A DNA stretch of 64,000 nucleotides from Alphaproteobacteria bacterium (GCA_009995595.1 JAACPE010000001.1:186001-250000); one strand, 5' to 3'. Shown: positions 53,717-61,825, counted from the stretch's first letter. The notes: generated by a model not told the origin, from the sequence alone. Numbers and translations: made by a program.

Positions 53717-54877
53717 TTAAAGTGTTTCTATCTCTGCCTGTAAAGCGCCGGCGGCTTTGATGGCTTGCAAGATTGTAATAATATCGCCAGGAGCCACGCC
53801 TAATCTGTTCAGCCCAGTGACAAGGTCTTGAAGCGTCACGCCTGTTTCAATAAGGGCGAGATTGGCTTCGCCGCTATTGATTTCAATATCTGTACGCGGC
53901 ACGACAACGGTTTCGCCTTGCTCTGCAAAGGGGTTAGGCTGTGACACTTGCGGTGTTTCTGTGATGCTTACTGTCAGGTTGGCTTGGGCAATTGCCACGG
54001 TGCTGATACGCACATCAGACCCCATCACAATCACGCCAGAGCGCTCATCAATAACTACACGCGCCACTTGGTCGGGTTGAACGGGCAATTGCTCAATATC
54101 TGTAATCAGATCAACGATTGATCCATCAAAATTTTGTGGACGGCGGAGAACAACGCTCGCAGAATTTTCAGCGCTTGAGACATTGGTCGACATAAATCCA
54201 TTAATAGCCTGCGAAATACGGCGAGCCGTCGTAAAATCTGGATTACGAAGGGACAGACGCACTTCTTGTAAGTCCTCAAGTTTAAAATCAATTTCACGCT
54301 CTACAATACCGCCATTGGGGACGCGGCCTGTTGTCGGAATATTTTGTGTTACATTTCCTGCTTGTCCTTCCACGGTAAAGCCAGAAATCGCAACAGGGCC
54401 TTGCGCCACCGCATATACTTCCCCATCAGCAGCCATTAAAGGGGTGACTAATAAAGTACCGCCACGAAGTGATTCTGCATCACCAAAGGCTGATACGGTA
54501 ATATCAATTTGCGCGCCTTGGTTGGTAAAGGGAGGCAAGGTGGCGGTCACCATCACGGCGGCAACGTTACCTGTGTTTAAATTCTGTCCACGTGTGCTAA
54601 CGCCTAAACGCTCGAGCATGGATACCAAGCTTTGCTCTGTAAACGGGGCGTTATTGAGCGAATCGCCGGTGCCATTTAAGCCAACAACCAAACCATACCC
54701 AACCAATTGGTTGTCACGCACACCCTCAAAATCGACGATATCTTTAATACGTGTTGTTTTGGCGTTTGCTTCATGAGGAAGGCTCGCCATAAAAAAAGCG
54801 GCAATAACGGCGAATCCAAGAATCATTAAAATGGTGTCTTGTATTGCTTTCTTGGTTCTTCTTTTTAAAATAGGCAT
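53717..54877 (-). CDS. flgI: Flagellar P-ring protein FlgI
   Basis: A 386-residue periplasmic ring protein. An N-terminal signal region (DTILMILGFAVIAAFFMASLPHEANA) is followed by RIKDIVDFEGVRDNQLVGYGLVVGLNGTGDSLNN, the family signature, and later VVIDERSGVIVMGSDVRI. The end, LVTGLNRLGVAPGDIITILQAIKAAGALQAEIE, is typical. First gene of the flgI-flgJ-flgN-like-fliK-flgD-flgE series, with a sigma-54 box upstream. Confidence 0.96.
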   Translation of the reverse strand: MPILKRRTKKAIQDTILMILGFAVIAAFFMASLPHEANAKTTRIKDIVDFEGVRDNQLVGYGLVVGLNGTGDSLNNAPFTEQSLVSMLERLGVSTRGQNLNTGNVAAVMVTATLPPFTNQGAQIDITVSAFGDAESLRGGTLLVTPLMAADGEVYAVAQGPVAISGFTVEGQAGNVTQNIPTTGRVPNGGIVEREIDFKLEDLQEVRLSLRNPDFTTARRISQAINGFMSTNVSSAENSASVVLRRPQNFDGSIVDLITDIEQLPVQPDQVARVVIDERSGVIVMGSDVRISTVAIAQANLTVSITETPQVSQPNPFAEQGETVVVPRTDIEINSGEANLALIETGVTLQDLVTGLNRLGVAPGDIITILQAIKAAGALQAEIETL

Positions 54878-54929
54878 TGCTGCTTTCCCTTTTTAAATGG
54901 CTCAAGATAAAATTACTCCCTATGACCTA

Positions 54930-54945
54930 TGCGAAGGGCGTGCCA
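54930..54945 (-). promoter_or_regulatory. Sigma-54 promoter of flgI
   Basis: Read on the minus strand, TGGCACGCCCTTCGCA matches the sigma-54 consensus TGGCACG-N4-TTGCA in 11 of 12 positions, with GG-N10-GC spacing. It lies 53-68 bp upstream of the flgI start. FlbD, encoded in this window, is the likely activator. Confidence 0.85.
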
Positions 54946-55011
54946 GTTTTGATATGGTGAAAAAATATTATTTTTCAATGTGTTATGAATTATTATCAGG
55001 AAGCGAGCGCC

Positions 55012-55032
55012 TTATTCACAGGCAGAATTAGC
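55012..55032. promoter_or_regulatory. Conserved element CACAGGCAGAATT upstream of fliX (copy A)
   Basis: TTAT-n-CACAGGCAGAATT-n-GC, identical at 19 of 21 positions to a copy at 59864-59884. Both lie in divergent flagellar intergenic regions, 50-70 bp from a minus-strand sigma-54 promoter. It is a candidate binding site for FlbD or another flagellar regulator. No function is proven. Confidence 0.55.
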
Positions 55033-55143
55033 CCCCTTTCATGTTTTGAATTTAAAGGCGGCAAATATTGCCTTTCAGATTTTTCACGCAAAAACGTCAA
55101 AAAGCGCTATACTATAAAAAGGTTCAAACACGGAAATAATATC

Positions 55144-55572
55144 ATGAAAATTCAAGGTCCATCAGAAAGCCAAAAAACAGGAAAAGCCAAAAGCGCTTCT
55201 CCAACAGGCAAATCCAATGGCGCCTTTGGGGCAATGGTCACAGGCGCCGCAAAAGAAGCGAGCGGTCTTGTAGCACCTGGATCAGTAGCCTCTGTAGATG
55301 CTTTGCTGGCTGTTCAAGCTGCCGAAGACCCGACAGAGCGCGCGGCAAAGCGCCGTATGCGCGAGCGCGGGGTTACATTGCTTGAAAAGCTCGATGAGAT
55401 ACGCTTGGGACTGCTCACAGGCAATATGACCGTGGGGCAAGTTATCGGTATTGCTGATGTTGTGGCGTCGCACCGGGAAAAGGTGAGTGATCCAAAAATG
55501 TCGGCTTTGCTTGATGAAATTGATTTACGGGCGCAAATCGAAATTGCCAAAATGCGTAAAGCGATACATTAA
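55144..55572 (+). CDS. fliX: Flagellar assembly regulator FliX
   Basis: A 142-residue protein of the class II flagellar regulator family, which binds FlbD and couples its activity to early flagellum assembly. The start at 55144 (MKIQGPSESQKTG) is chosen because GGAAAT lies upstream and family proteins begin MKI. The open frame extends upstream without homology. The conserved C-terminal region is RRMRERGVTLLEKLDEIRLGLLTGNMTVGQVIGIADVV plus LDEIDLRAQIEIAKM. It diverges from flgI. Confidence 0.88.
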   Translation: MKIQGPSESQKTGKAKSASPTGKSNGAFGAMVTGAAKEASGLVAPGSVASVDALLAVQAAEDPTERAAKRRMRERGVTLLEKLDEIRLGLLTGNMTVGQVIGIADVVASHREKVSDPKMSALLDEIDLRAQIEIAKMRKAIH

Positions 55573-55718
55573 ACAAGTTATTTCAAAGGGTTAAGGTTGT
55601 ATTAGGGCATATCGTAAGTATAAGTTCAGTTCTTTCTTGCGTCTTACCATGGCTCTCATTATATTCTCATATCTCTTTGGGGACAGATAACAAAAATTAA
55701 TTTAGAGAGTACAAAAAT

Positions 55719-56162
55719 ATGGCGAAAGCAAAACAAACAAAAGAAGTCGTGCTAACTGCTGATTACGATCCGCTTAAAGACAAAGACGGTTACATGAACC
55801 CCGTTATGTTGGAGTTCTTTCGTCAAAAATTGACAGAATGGCGTAGAGACCTTATTCGTGAATCTTCTGAAACGGTTGCCAACACACTCCAAGAAACAGA
55901 ATTGCAAAAACCTGATCTTGCAGATCGTGCATCCGCTGAAACTGATCACGCGCTTGAGCTTCGTACACGTGACCGTGAACGTAAACTGGTAAAAAAGATT
56001 AACTCTGCCCTACGCCGTATAGACGAAGGCGAATATGGCTATTGCGAAGAAACAGGTGATGAAATCGGTATATCCCGTCTTATAGCGCGTCCCGTTGCGA
56101 CCTTAAGCCTCGAAGCCCAAGAAATGCATGAGCGCCGCGAAAAAGTTCACCGCGAAGATTAA
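55719..56162 (+). CDS. dksA: DksA-family transcription regulator (cysteine-poor zinc finger)
   Basis: A 147-residue DksA/TraR protein that enters the RNA polymerase secondary channel and works with ppGpp. The coiled-coil tip lies in the ETDHALELRTRDRERKLVKKINSALRRIDEGEYGYCEETGDEIGISRL stretch. Of the four zinc-finger cysteines only the first (GYC) remains, and ATLSLEAQEMHERRE lacks the second pair. This cysteine-poor form is common in alphaproteobacteria. It is transcribed alone after fliX, with its own terminator. Confidence 0.93.
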   Translation: MAKAKQTKEVVLTADYDPLKDKDGYMNPVMLEFFRQKLTEWRRDLIRESSETVANTLQETELQKPDLADRASAETDHALELRTRDRERKLVKKINSALRRIDEGEYGYCEETGDEIGISRLIARPVATLSLEAQEMHERREKVHRED

Positions 56163-56186
56163 TCTTAAAGATTTAAAGAATTTAGT

Positions 56187-56214
56187 AAAAAGCGGCTTGT
56201 AAGGTCGCTTTTTT
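56187..56214 (+). terminator. Rho-independent terminator of dksA
   Basis: AAAAAGCG and CGCTTTTTT flank a short loop (GCTTGTAAGGT) and end in a T run, 24 bp after the dksA stop codon. Confidence 0.8.
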
Positions 56215-56236
56215 GCTGCTTGTGATTTTTAATTAT

Positions 56237-56272
56237 AAAAAAGCCAGTCTCTATCCTAAGACTGGCTTTTAT
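56237..56272 (-). terminator. Rho-independent terminator of the flgF-flgG-flgA-flgH operon
   Basis: AAGCCAGTCT and AGACTGGCTT form a perfect 10-bp stem with an 8-nt loop, flanked by A and T runs on both sides, so it can end transcription in either direction. It lies about 117 bp beyond flgH. Confidence 0.85.
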
Positions 56273-56303
56273 AATTCGTTGGCATCCTGCCTTTTTAATA
56301 TGA

Positions 56304-56351
56304 TTACCCAATCCGTGGAGGAGGGGGAGAGAGCCGTTTCGCGCTGGTCAA
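56304..56351 (-). CDS. Possible 15-codon ORF after flgH (MTSAKRLSPPPPRIG)
   Basis: A TTG-started ORF, with a perfect AAGGAGG 5 nt upstream, encodes 15 residues with four consecutive prolines and ends in TAA. It lies between flgH and the operon terminator. The SD (GGAGGG) can also pair with the CCCTCC of the proline codons, so this may be an RNA hairpin rather than a gene. Weakly supported. Confidence 0.25.
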   Translation of the reverse strand: MTSAKRLSPPPPRIG

Positions 56352-56388
56352 AGTTCCCTCCTTAACCACGCGATAGGCGCATTCCTCT

Positions 56389-57141
56389 CTAGAATGGGAA
56401 GATCACATCAAAAACTTGTTGGCCATAACGGGGCTGTTGCACGTCGCTTATCTGACCTTTGCCACCGTATGAGATACGCGCTTCGGCAATTTTCTCATGT
56501 GATATCGTGTTATCTATTGTGATATCTTCAGGGCGGATAACGCCAGCAAGCTCCAAGATTCTCTTTTCAAAATTTACGCGCACTTCCTGACGCCCTTGGA
56601 TGACAAGGTTACCGTTAGGAAGTACCTGCGTGACAATAGCGGCTAGTTGCACATTTACTTCTTCTTCGCGGTCAATACTGCCATCGCCGCTAAAGTTTGA
56701 ATCAGCCTGCGCTGCGGCGAGGTTTGTGTTGTCAACGGCTTCAGGTAAAATTTGATTGAGTGCCTGCTCCAACCCAACGAGCGCGCCAAGCGAAGCATCT
56801 TCATTGCTTGTGCGTGAACGATCTGTTGCATTATCTAATTGCGCCTCATCGTTAATATCAATCACAACAGTTAATATATCGCCGATATTATTGGCGCGTT
56901 GATCTTTAAAGAAGGTCTGGCGATCACCACTCCAAAGGGAATTTCTTTGCGGGGCAATCTCATTTTCAATCGGCATTGGCATGGATACTTTTTGAAACTG
57001 TCCTGTTTCGGCAGGGTTACGTATAGGGTCTAATTCAGGAGCTTTACCAACATTTGCAAGGCGTTCAGATGCGCCGCATGCGGATAATGTTATAAGGCTA
57101 ACTAACCCTAAAACCGAAATCATGTTTTTCTTATAAGTCAT
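56389..57141 (-). CDS. flgH: Flagellar L-ring protein FlgH
   Basis: A 250-residue outer-membrane lipoprotein forming the L ring. The start at 57141 (MTYKKNMISVLGLV) is chosen because AAAGGAG lies 8 nt upstream and the lipobox LSAC (Cys22) then ends a proper signal peptide. The open frame continues upstream without homology. Motifs are SLWSGDRQTFFKDQRANNIGDILTVVIDINDEAQLDN and NGNLVIQGRQEVRVNFEKRILELAGVIRPEDI. Last main gene of the flgF-flgG-flgA-flgH operon. Confidence 0.94.
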   Translation of the reverse strand: MTYKKNMISVLGLVSLITLSACGASERLANVGKAPELDPIRNPAETGQFQKVSMPMPIENEIAPQRNSLWSGDRQTFFKDQRANNIGDILTVVIDINDEAQLDNATDRSRTSNEDASLGALVGLEQALNQILPEAVDNTNLAAAQADSNFSGDGSIDREEEVNVQLAAIVTQVLPNGNLVIQGRQEVRVNFEKRILELAGVIRPEDITIDNTISHEKIAEARISYGGKGQISDVQQPRYGQQVFDVIFPF

Positions 57142-57190
57142 TATAAATACTCCTTTATTCATTCTTTTTATATCAATACGCAACGATTTG

Positions 57191-58156
57191 TTACTGCACA
57201 ATAACTTCGTTTTCACCAGACACGACACCGTCAACAGAGCGGCTACTTCCTAAATTGGTGACGCGGATAAGATCACCCTTTGCTCCGCTTTGTAGGGCTT
57301 TTCCTTTCGCGCTTAGCATAAGCGGACCTTCTCTGAAAAAGATTGTGATGGTCTCTCCACGATCAACGATTTGTGGGCGCTCTAATTCACCTTCCATCAT
57401 CGGCTTACCTGCATGAGCAATACGGCGCGGCGTAAGGCCAATAACATCCTCAGCATTAAATAAGGTGCTGTGCTGTAACTCGTGGGCGGGTAGGCTGATC
57501 ATCTCGATATCATTTTTGCCAATAATCATACCGTTACGCATGGGTGATCTGAGAACGGGAACGCTAACAAGGCGCTCAACTTTGCCGCTTACTGAGATCT
57601 TTTTTATTGGATTATCGCGCGATGGGGCCACTAATACCGCATTAAAACTGTCACGTGCGGGGTCAAATTCCATCGAGGAAATTTCAACGCTTTGCGGTAA
57701 ATCTCTTGAGAGCACAAGGCTCGGCTTCCCGCTGTTAAGCGCAATATCGTAACGCCCACTCAACCCATTTTGGCCAAGCTCCTCTTTCAGCGCCCGCTCA
57801 ATAGAAGAATAGGGGACAATCGTTGCCTCGCGGCGCACGGTGATACTATCGGCGGCGGTTTTTGGGCGCCACTGTAAATCAAGGGCAATGGCGATACGAT
57901 ATAGTGTACGGGCATTTAAGACCATATCTTCTCCGGGGTTGGGTGCATTGCCAATCACATAATCGGCATTGCGCGTGACCCCGTCGAATAAATCTTTCAG
58001 CAAAATATGATCGCCGGTCACAACACTTACATTTTTAAGGGTGGTGGCCATGGCGATGCTTGCGCCCGCTGTGGCTGCTACAACGCTTACTACTATTGAT
58101 AATAAAATCAAGGTGATACGGCGTGTCATTGTTGTGTTGTTTGAACGGTTTATCAT
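57191..58156 (-). CDS. flgA: Flagellar P-ring assembly chaperone FlgA
   Basis: A 321-residue periplasmic protein with an N-terminal signal segment (RRITLILLSIVVSVVAATAGASIAMA). SAF-like motifs typical of FlgA follow (VPVLRSPMRNGMIIGKNDIEMISLPA, GLTPRRIAHAGKPMMEGELERPQIVDRGETITIFFREGPLMLSAKGKALQSGAKGD in outline). FlgA chaperones P-ring assembly by FlgI. AAGGGAGAG precedes the ATG. It lies between flgG and flgH. Confidence 0.93.
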   Translation of the reverse strand: MINRSNNTTMTRRITLILLSIVVSVVAATAGASIAMATTLKNVSVVTGDHILLKDLFDGVTRNADYVIGNAPNPGEDMVLNARTLYRIAIALDLQWRPKTAADSITVRREATIVPYSSIERALKEELGQNGLSGRYDIALNSGKPSLVLSRDLPQSVEISSMEFDPARDSFNAVLVAPSRDNPIKKISVSGKVERLVSVPVLRSPMRNGMIIGKNDIEMISLPAHELQHSTLFNAEDVIGLTPRRIAHAGKPMMEGELERPQIVDRGETITIFFREGPLMLSAKGKALQSGAKGDLIRVTNLGSSRSVDGVVSGENEVIVQ

Positions 58157-58183
58157 AATTTACTCTCCCTTATTTTCTATACT

Positions 58184-58975
58184 CTATCGCAACTGCGTTA
58201 CGGTTTGCAGCATCTCATCACTAGTAGAAATGACGTTTGAGTTCATTTCATAAGCACGCTGCGCGGCGATCAAATTGGTGATTTCTTCCACCACGTTCAC
58301 ATTCGAATTTTCTAATGTTCCCTGACGGATAGACCCAAAATGATCTTCGGCAGGATTACCTGTTTGCGGATCACCAGAGGCATCTGTTTCAACAAACATC
58401 GTGTCACCAATCGCCTCAAGACCTGCGGGGTTAACAAAAGTTGCCAATTCAATTTGCCCTAAATTCTGCAAGGCAGATTGTTGTGGCAATTTGGCCAGTA
58501 CCTCCCCAGAGACGTTAATAATGATATCGACGGCATCCTCGGGAACGGTAAAGCCAGGCTCTAATCGATATCCTTGTGCGGTTACAATCTCACCGTTTTC
58601 ATTGGTTTGAAAAACACCAGCGCGGGTATAGGCTGTTTCGCCATTGGGGCGTTCAATCTGGAAATACCCCTCACCAAGGATAGCCAAATCAAGACTGTTT
58701 TCAGTGAGCTGAATAGTCCCTTGTTCATGAAGGCGGTAAACCGATCCAATGCCAACACCCAAGCCAAATTGCATCCCCGCAGGAACAGTTGTATTCGCGT
58801 CGGTTGAAGTTGCACCTGGACGAAGCTTGTTTTGGTAAATCAAATCGTGAAATTCAGGCCGCTGGCGTTTATAGCCAGAGGTCGTCATGTTCGCGATGTT
58901 GTTTGAAATGACGTCAACATTAAGCTGCTGCGCGAGCATCCCTGTTGCACCGATATCGAGTGATCTTGTTACCAT
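58184..58975 (-). CDS. flgG: Flagellar distal rod protein FlgG
   Basis: A 263-residue rod protein. It has MVTRSLDIGATGMLAQQLNVDVISNNIANMTTSGYKRQRPEFHDLIYQ at the N-terminus and NSNVNVVEEITNLIAAQRAYEMNSNVISTSDEMLQTVTQLR at the C-terminus, both near-canonical for FlgG. The length of about 260 is standard. It lies between flgF and flgA. Confidence 0.97.
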   Translation of the reverse strand: MVTRSLDIGATGMLAQQLNVDVISNNIANMTTSGYKRQRPEFHDLIYQNKLRPGATSTDANTTVPAGMQFGLGVGIGSVYRLHEQGTIQLTENSLDLAILGEGYFQIERPNGETAYTRAGVFQTNENGEIVTAQGYRLEPGFTVPEDAVDIIINVSGEVLAKLPQQSALQNLGQIELATFVNPAGLEAIGDTMFVETDASGDPQTGNPAEDHFGSIRQGTLENSNVNVVEEITNLIAAQRAYEMNSNVISTSDEMLQTVTQLR

Positions 58976-59028
58976 GTTTTGCTCCTTACCTAAGCTTAAA
59001 AGTCTTAATTTCTTAATTTCTTATTGCG

Positions 59029-59754
59029 TTAACCTTGCGTTGAAGACAGCTTTCGAATGGCTGTTCTCAGGCGTTCATTTTCAGAATTCATCATATTTTG
59101 TACCGCTTGATATTCGCGGCTAACCTCAATCATGCGCGTCATTTCGACAACGGCCTGCACGTTCGACCCCTCAAGCTTGCCTTGCAATACTTGTGTGTTT
59201 CGGGGCTCCTGCGGCGCGGCTGTTGTTGTATAAAGGCCATTTCCTGCGGGGTTAAGGTCTTGATCGCTTGCAAATTCGCGGATCATAATCTGACCAATCT
59301 GGCCCTGCTCGGTTGAGACCACCCCGGTGCGGTCAATCAAAATTTCTTTGGAGTCTGCTGGGATTGTAATATCCCCGCCGCCAACATCGGCAATACGCAT
59401 ACCAAGTGAATTTACAAGCACACCTTCTTGCGTCATGCCCATATTCCCTGCGCGGCTATATTGAATGCCTGCGGGCGTCTGAACGCCGATAAAACCAGAG
59501 CCAATAAGTGCAATGTCAAGCGAATTCCCTGTTGTCTTAACAGGGCCAGCATCCGTTTTCTGGTATTGCCCATAATCAAGCACCATGGAGATATCTTCCT
59601 TCATGTAACGCGGGTTTTCGATATACTCTGTAAACACCATATTCTGGCCGCGATAACCCGGCGTGCTCATATTGGCCACGTTATTGGCGATAATATTCAT
59701 ATTTTCGCGCATTACGATTTGCTTTGAGAGGCCGACATAGATGGAATTTTCCAT
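59029..59754 (-). CDS. flgF: Flagellar proximal rod protein FlgF
   Basis: A 241-residue rod protein beginning MENSIYVGLSKQIVMRENMNIIANNVANMSTPGYRGQNMVFTEYI and ending EGSNVQAVVEMTRMIEVSREYQAVQNMMNSENERLRTAIRKL, both typical of FlgF. It starts the flgF-flgG-flgA-flgH operon and has a sigma-54 box 47 bp upstream. Confidence 0.96.
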   Translation of the reverse strand: MENSIYVGLSKQIVMRENMNIIANNVANMSTPGYRGQNMVFTEYIENPRYMKEDISMVLDYGQYQKTDAGPVKTTGNSLDIALIGSGFIGVQTPAGIQYSRAGNMGMTQEGVLVNSLGMRIADVGGGDITIPADSKEILIDRTGVVSTEQGQIGQIMIREFASDQDLNPAGNGLYTTTAAPQEPRNTQVLQGKLEGSNVQAVVEMTRMIEVSREYQAVQNMMNSENERLRTAIRKLSSTQG

Positions 59755-59800
59755 TACAAAATACCTTTTTGTTCAAATTACTTTTACTCGAAATAAACGT

Positions 59801-59816
59801 TGCATACGCCATGCCA
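59801..59816 (-). promoter_or_regulatory. Sigma-54 promoter of flgF
   Basis: Read on the minus strand, TGGCATGGCGTATGCA matches TGGCACG-N4-TTGCA in 10 of 12 positions, with GG-N10-GC spacing. The transcription start would be near 59790, about 36 bp before the flgF ATG. Confidence 0.82.
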
Positions 59817-59863
59817 GTTTATAATATTGTTTAATATCAATGTTTTATTGGTTTTTACGGCTG

Positions 59864-59884
59864 TTATACACAGGCAGAATTCGC
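59864..59884. promoter_or_regulatory. Conserved element CACAGGCAGAATT upstream of fliL (copy B)
   Basis: Second copy of the element found upstream of fliX, with 19 of 21 identical bases. It lies 48 bp from the flgF sigma-54 promoter on its outer side and 172 bp before fliL. It includes a GG-N10-GC pair itself, so a weak plus-strand sigma-54 promoter is also possible. Confidence 0.55.
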
Positions 59885-59998
59885 GCTTTTATGGAATGGG
59901 GTAGGGCGCTATTGGGTAAAAAATGCCTGATAGGGGCTTTGCGTTCTGGATGGAGCGGCGCCTGTGGGTATTCTTGTGGGCTTTTTGGTAAAACTTTC

Positions 59999-60014
59999 TG
60001 GTCAGAAGGCCGCA
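59999..60014 (+). promoter_or_regulatory. Possible sigma-54 promoter of fliL
   Basis: TGGTCAGAAGGCCGCA keeps TGG and GCA with GG-N10-GC spacing, 43 bp before the fliL ATG. The rest of the box is poor. Other GG-N10-GC pairs occur in this GC-richer stretch, so confidence is low. Confidence 0.35.
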
Positions 60015-60056
60015 GTTTTCTTTATACTATTATAAATTGAATAGGGATTCTTATAC

Positions 60057-60599
60057 ATGGCTGATGTTGGTAGACAGATAAACGCGTCTTTAGATGATGA
60101 CGATCTAAACGAAGATAGCAAAAGCGGCGGTTTCGGCGCTAAAAAAATATTGCTTTTTGTTGTCCTGCCTATCTTGTTATTGGGCGGTATTGGAGGCGGT
60201 CTGTATTTTAGCGGTATGCTTGGTGGCAGTGATAAAGAGCAAAGCAATGCATCCGATAAAACGAATCCGGCCAAAAAGGGTGGATCTGGCATGGGTGCGG
60301 CTTTCCTTGAAATCCCTGATATGACCGTCAACCTGAGCAGCACAGATGGGCAGCCCCGTTTCTTACGCTTAAGTGTGCAATTAGAGTTGTTATCCGAAGC
60401 TGATAAAGCGGCCGTTGAGCTTGTGATGCCGCGCGTGGTTGATCAGTTTCAAACCTATTTGCGCGAACTGCGCGTGCGCGATTTGCGCGGCTCTGCTGGG
60501 ATTTACAGGCTTCAAATGGAATTGCTCGCTCGTGTTAACGCGGCGGCCTATCCCGTTGAAGTGCAAGATGTATTATTTCAGGAAATATTAATTCAATAA
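60057..60599 (+). CDS. fliL: Flagellar basal body-associated protein FliL
   Basis: A 180-residue membrane protein: an acidic cytoplasmic N-terminus, one helix (KILLFVVLPILLLGGIGGGLYF) and a periplasmic stomatin-like domain (IPDMTVNLSSTDGQPRFLRLSVQLELLSEADKAAVE, VVDQFQTYLRELRVRDLRGSAGIYRLQMELL in outline). It ends with the usual DVLFQEILIQ. FliL surrounds the stator and supports torque. It heads the fliL-fliM-DUF6468-motE-motB-like group. Confidence 0.95.
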   Translation: MADVGRQINASLDDDDLNEDSKSGGFGAKKILLFVVLPILLLGGIGGGLYFSGMLGGSDKEQSNASDKTNPAKKGGSGMGAAFLEIPDMTVNLSSTDGQPRFLRLSVQLELLSEADKAAVELVMPRVVDQFQTYLRELRVRDLRGSAGIYRLQMELLARVNAAAYPVEVQDVLFQEILIQ

Positions 60600-60658
60600 T
60601 GTGGTATACTTTAGGATGTAAATAAATGTGAGCTTCTTTTTCTGCTGTTTTTCAAAAA

Positions 60659-60674
60659 CGGCATAGTGTTTGCA
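60659..60674 (+). promoter_or_regulatory. Sigma-54 promoter of fliM
   Basis: CGGCATAGTGTTTGCA matches TGGCACG-N4-TTGCA at GG, CA and TTGCA with exact GG-N10-GC spacing. The start of transcription would be near 60686, 60 bp before the fliM ATG. Confidence 0.75.
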
Positions 60675-60745
60675 AAGACTAATCCCAGAGTAATAATCAA
60701 CAGTATCACTGATTAGAAATATGTTTCTATAGACCAAGGATGACA

Positions 60746-61810
60746 ATGAGCGAGACAGATACAGACCAGCTCGAAAATACGAAAAATCAAGAGGACGAAG
60801 AGTTTGATCTTGATGCGTTTACGGACGACGATGATGAATCGTCGCGTATCCTTAATCAGGATGAAATTGACTCCTTATTAGGGTTTGACGACGAAGACAT
60901 TTCAGGCGGCGAAACATCGGGCGTCATGGCGCTGATTAATTCGGCGATGGTGAACTATGAACGTTTGCCGATGCTCGATATTGTCTTTGACCGCCTCGTC
61001 CGCTTGATGTCGACCTCACTCAGAAATCTGACGTCTGACAATGTTGAAGTGTCCCTAGACCAAGTCTCGACAGTACGCTTTGGCGATTACATGAATTCAA
61101 TCCCGCTTCCTGCCATGCTTTCTGTGTTTAAGGCCGAAGAATGGGATAACCACGGCTTGCTTGTCACTGACAGCGCCCTAATTTACTCCATCGTGGATGT
61201 GCTTTTGGGTGGTCGTAAAGGGACGCCCGCTATTCGTATTGAGGGACGCCCATACACAACCATCGAAACCAAACTCGTTGAACGCATGGTGCAGGTCGCC
61301 TTGAGTGATCTATCTTCTGCCTTTGATCCTTTATCCCCCGTCAGCTTTACGCTTGATCGTATGGAGACAAACCCGCGTTTTGCAACAATTTCCCAAGGGG
61401 GGAATGCTTGCGTACTTGCGCGCCTGCGTGTTGATATGGGGGATCGCGGCGGACGCATCGAAATCGTTATCCCTTATGCCACGCTCGAGCCTATACGTGA
61501 GCTTTTGCTTCAAATGTTTATGGGTGAAAAATTTGGTCGTGACTCCATTTGGGAAAATCACTTGACCCAAGAGCTTCACCAAACCGAAGTTTCCCTTCAG
61601 GCGATTTTGGGCGAAAAAATTCAAACTCTTAGTGATGTGTTGAAATGGAAGATTGGATCTCAAATCGTTTTTAATACATTTACCAATGATCAGTTGGAAC
61701 TGCGCTGTGGAAACGTGCCCATGTTTAGAGGGCCTGTTGGGCAAAAACAGGGCAATATCGCCGTGAAAATTGATAAATATATTCCGCCCGAAAGCGATGA
61801 GAAGTTATAA
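60746..61810 (+). CDS. fliM: Flagellar motor switch protein FliM
   Basis: A 354-residue switch protein that binds CheY-P. The start at 60746 (MSETDTDQLENT) is chosen because AAGGATG lies 5-6 nt upstream; the ATG at 60740 is part of that sequence. After an acidic N-terminus, LNQDEIDSLLGF begins the family core. NYERLPMLDIVFDRLVRLMSTSLRNLTSDNVEV, PLPAMLSVFKAEEWDNHGLLV, VDVLLGGRK and a C-terminal SpoA domain follow. Separated from fliL by 146 bp with its own promoter. Confidence 0.96.
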   Translation: MSETDTDQLENTKNQEDEEFDLDAFTDDDDESSRILNQDEIDSLLGFDDEDISGGETSGVMALINSAMVNYERLPMLDIVFDRLVRLMSTSLRNLTSDNVEVSLDQVSTVRFGDYMNSIPLPAMLSVFKAEEWDNHGLLVTDSALIYSIVDVLLGGRKGTPAIRIEGRPYTTIETKLVERMVQVALSDLSSAFDPLSPVSFTLDRMETNPRFATISQGGNACVLARLRVDMGDRGGRIEIVIPYATLEPIRELLLQMFMGEKFGRDSIWENHLTQELHQTEVSLQAILGEKIQTLSDVLKWKIGSQIVFNTFTNDQLELRCGNVPMFRGPVGQKQGNIAVKIDKYIPPESDEKL

Positions 61811-61825
61811 AGAAAGCGTATTATT

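Larger units (their letters stand above)
59755..60056. other. Divergent intergenic region flgF / fliL (302 bp)
   Basis: Holds the flgF sigma-54 promoter, the conserved CACAGGCAGAATT element and sigma-54-like matches for fliL, each listed separately. A 66-codon open frame from 59840 is not credible: it has no ribosome-binding site and overlaps the conserved element. A TATACTAT-like stretch before fliL resembles one before fliX. Confidence 0.6.

Noticed and set aside
59840-60040. 66-codon open frame upstream of fliL
   Set aside because: No ribosome-binding site, Trp/Cys-rich random composition, and it overlaps the conserved CACAGGCAGAATT promoter element.
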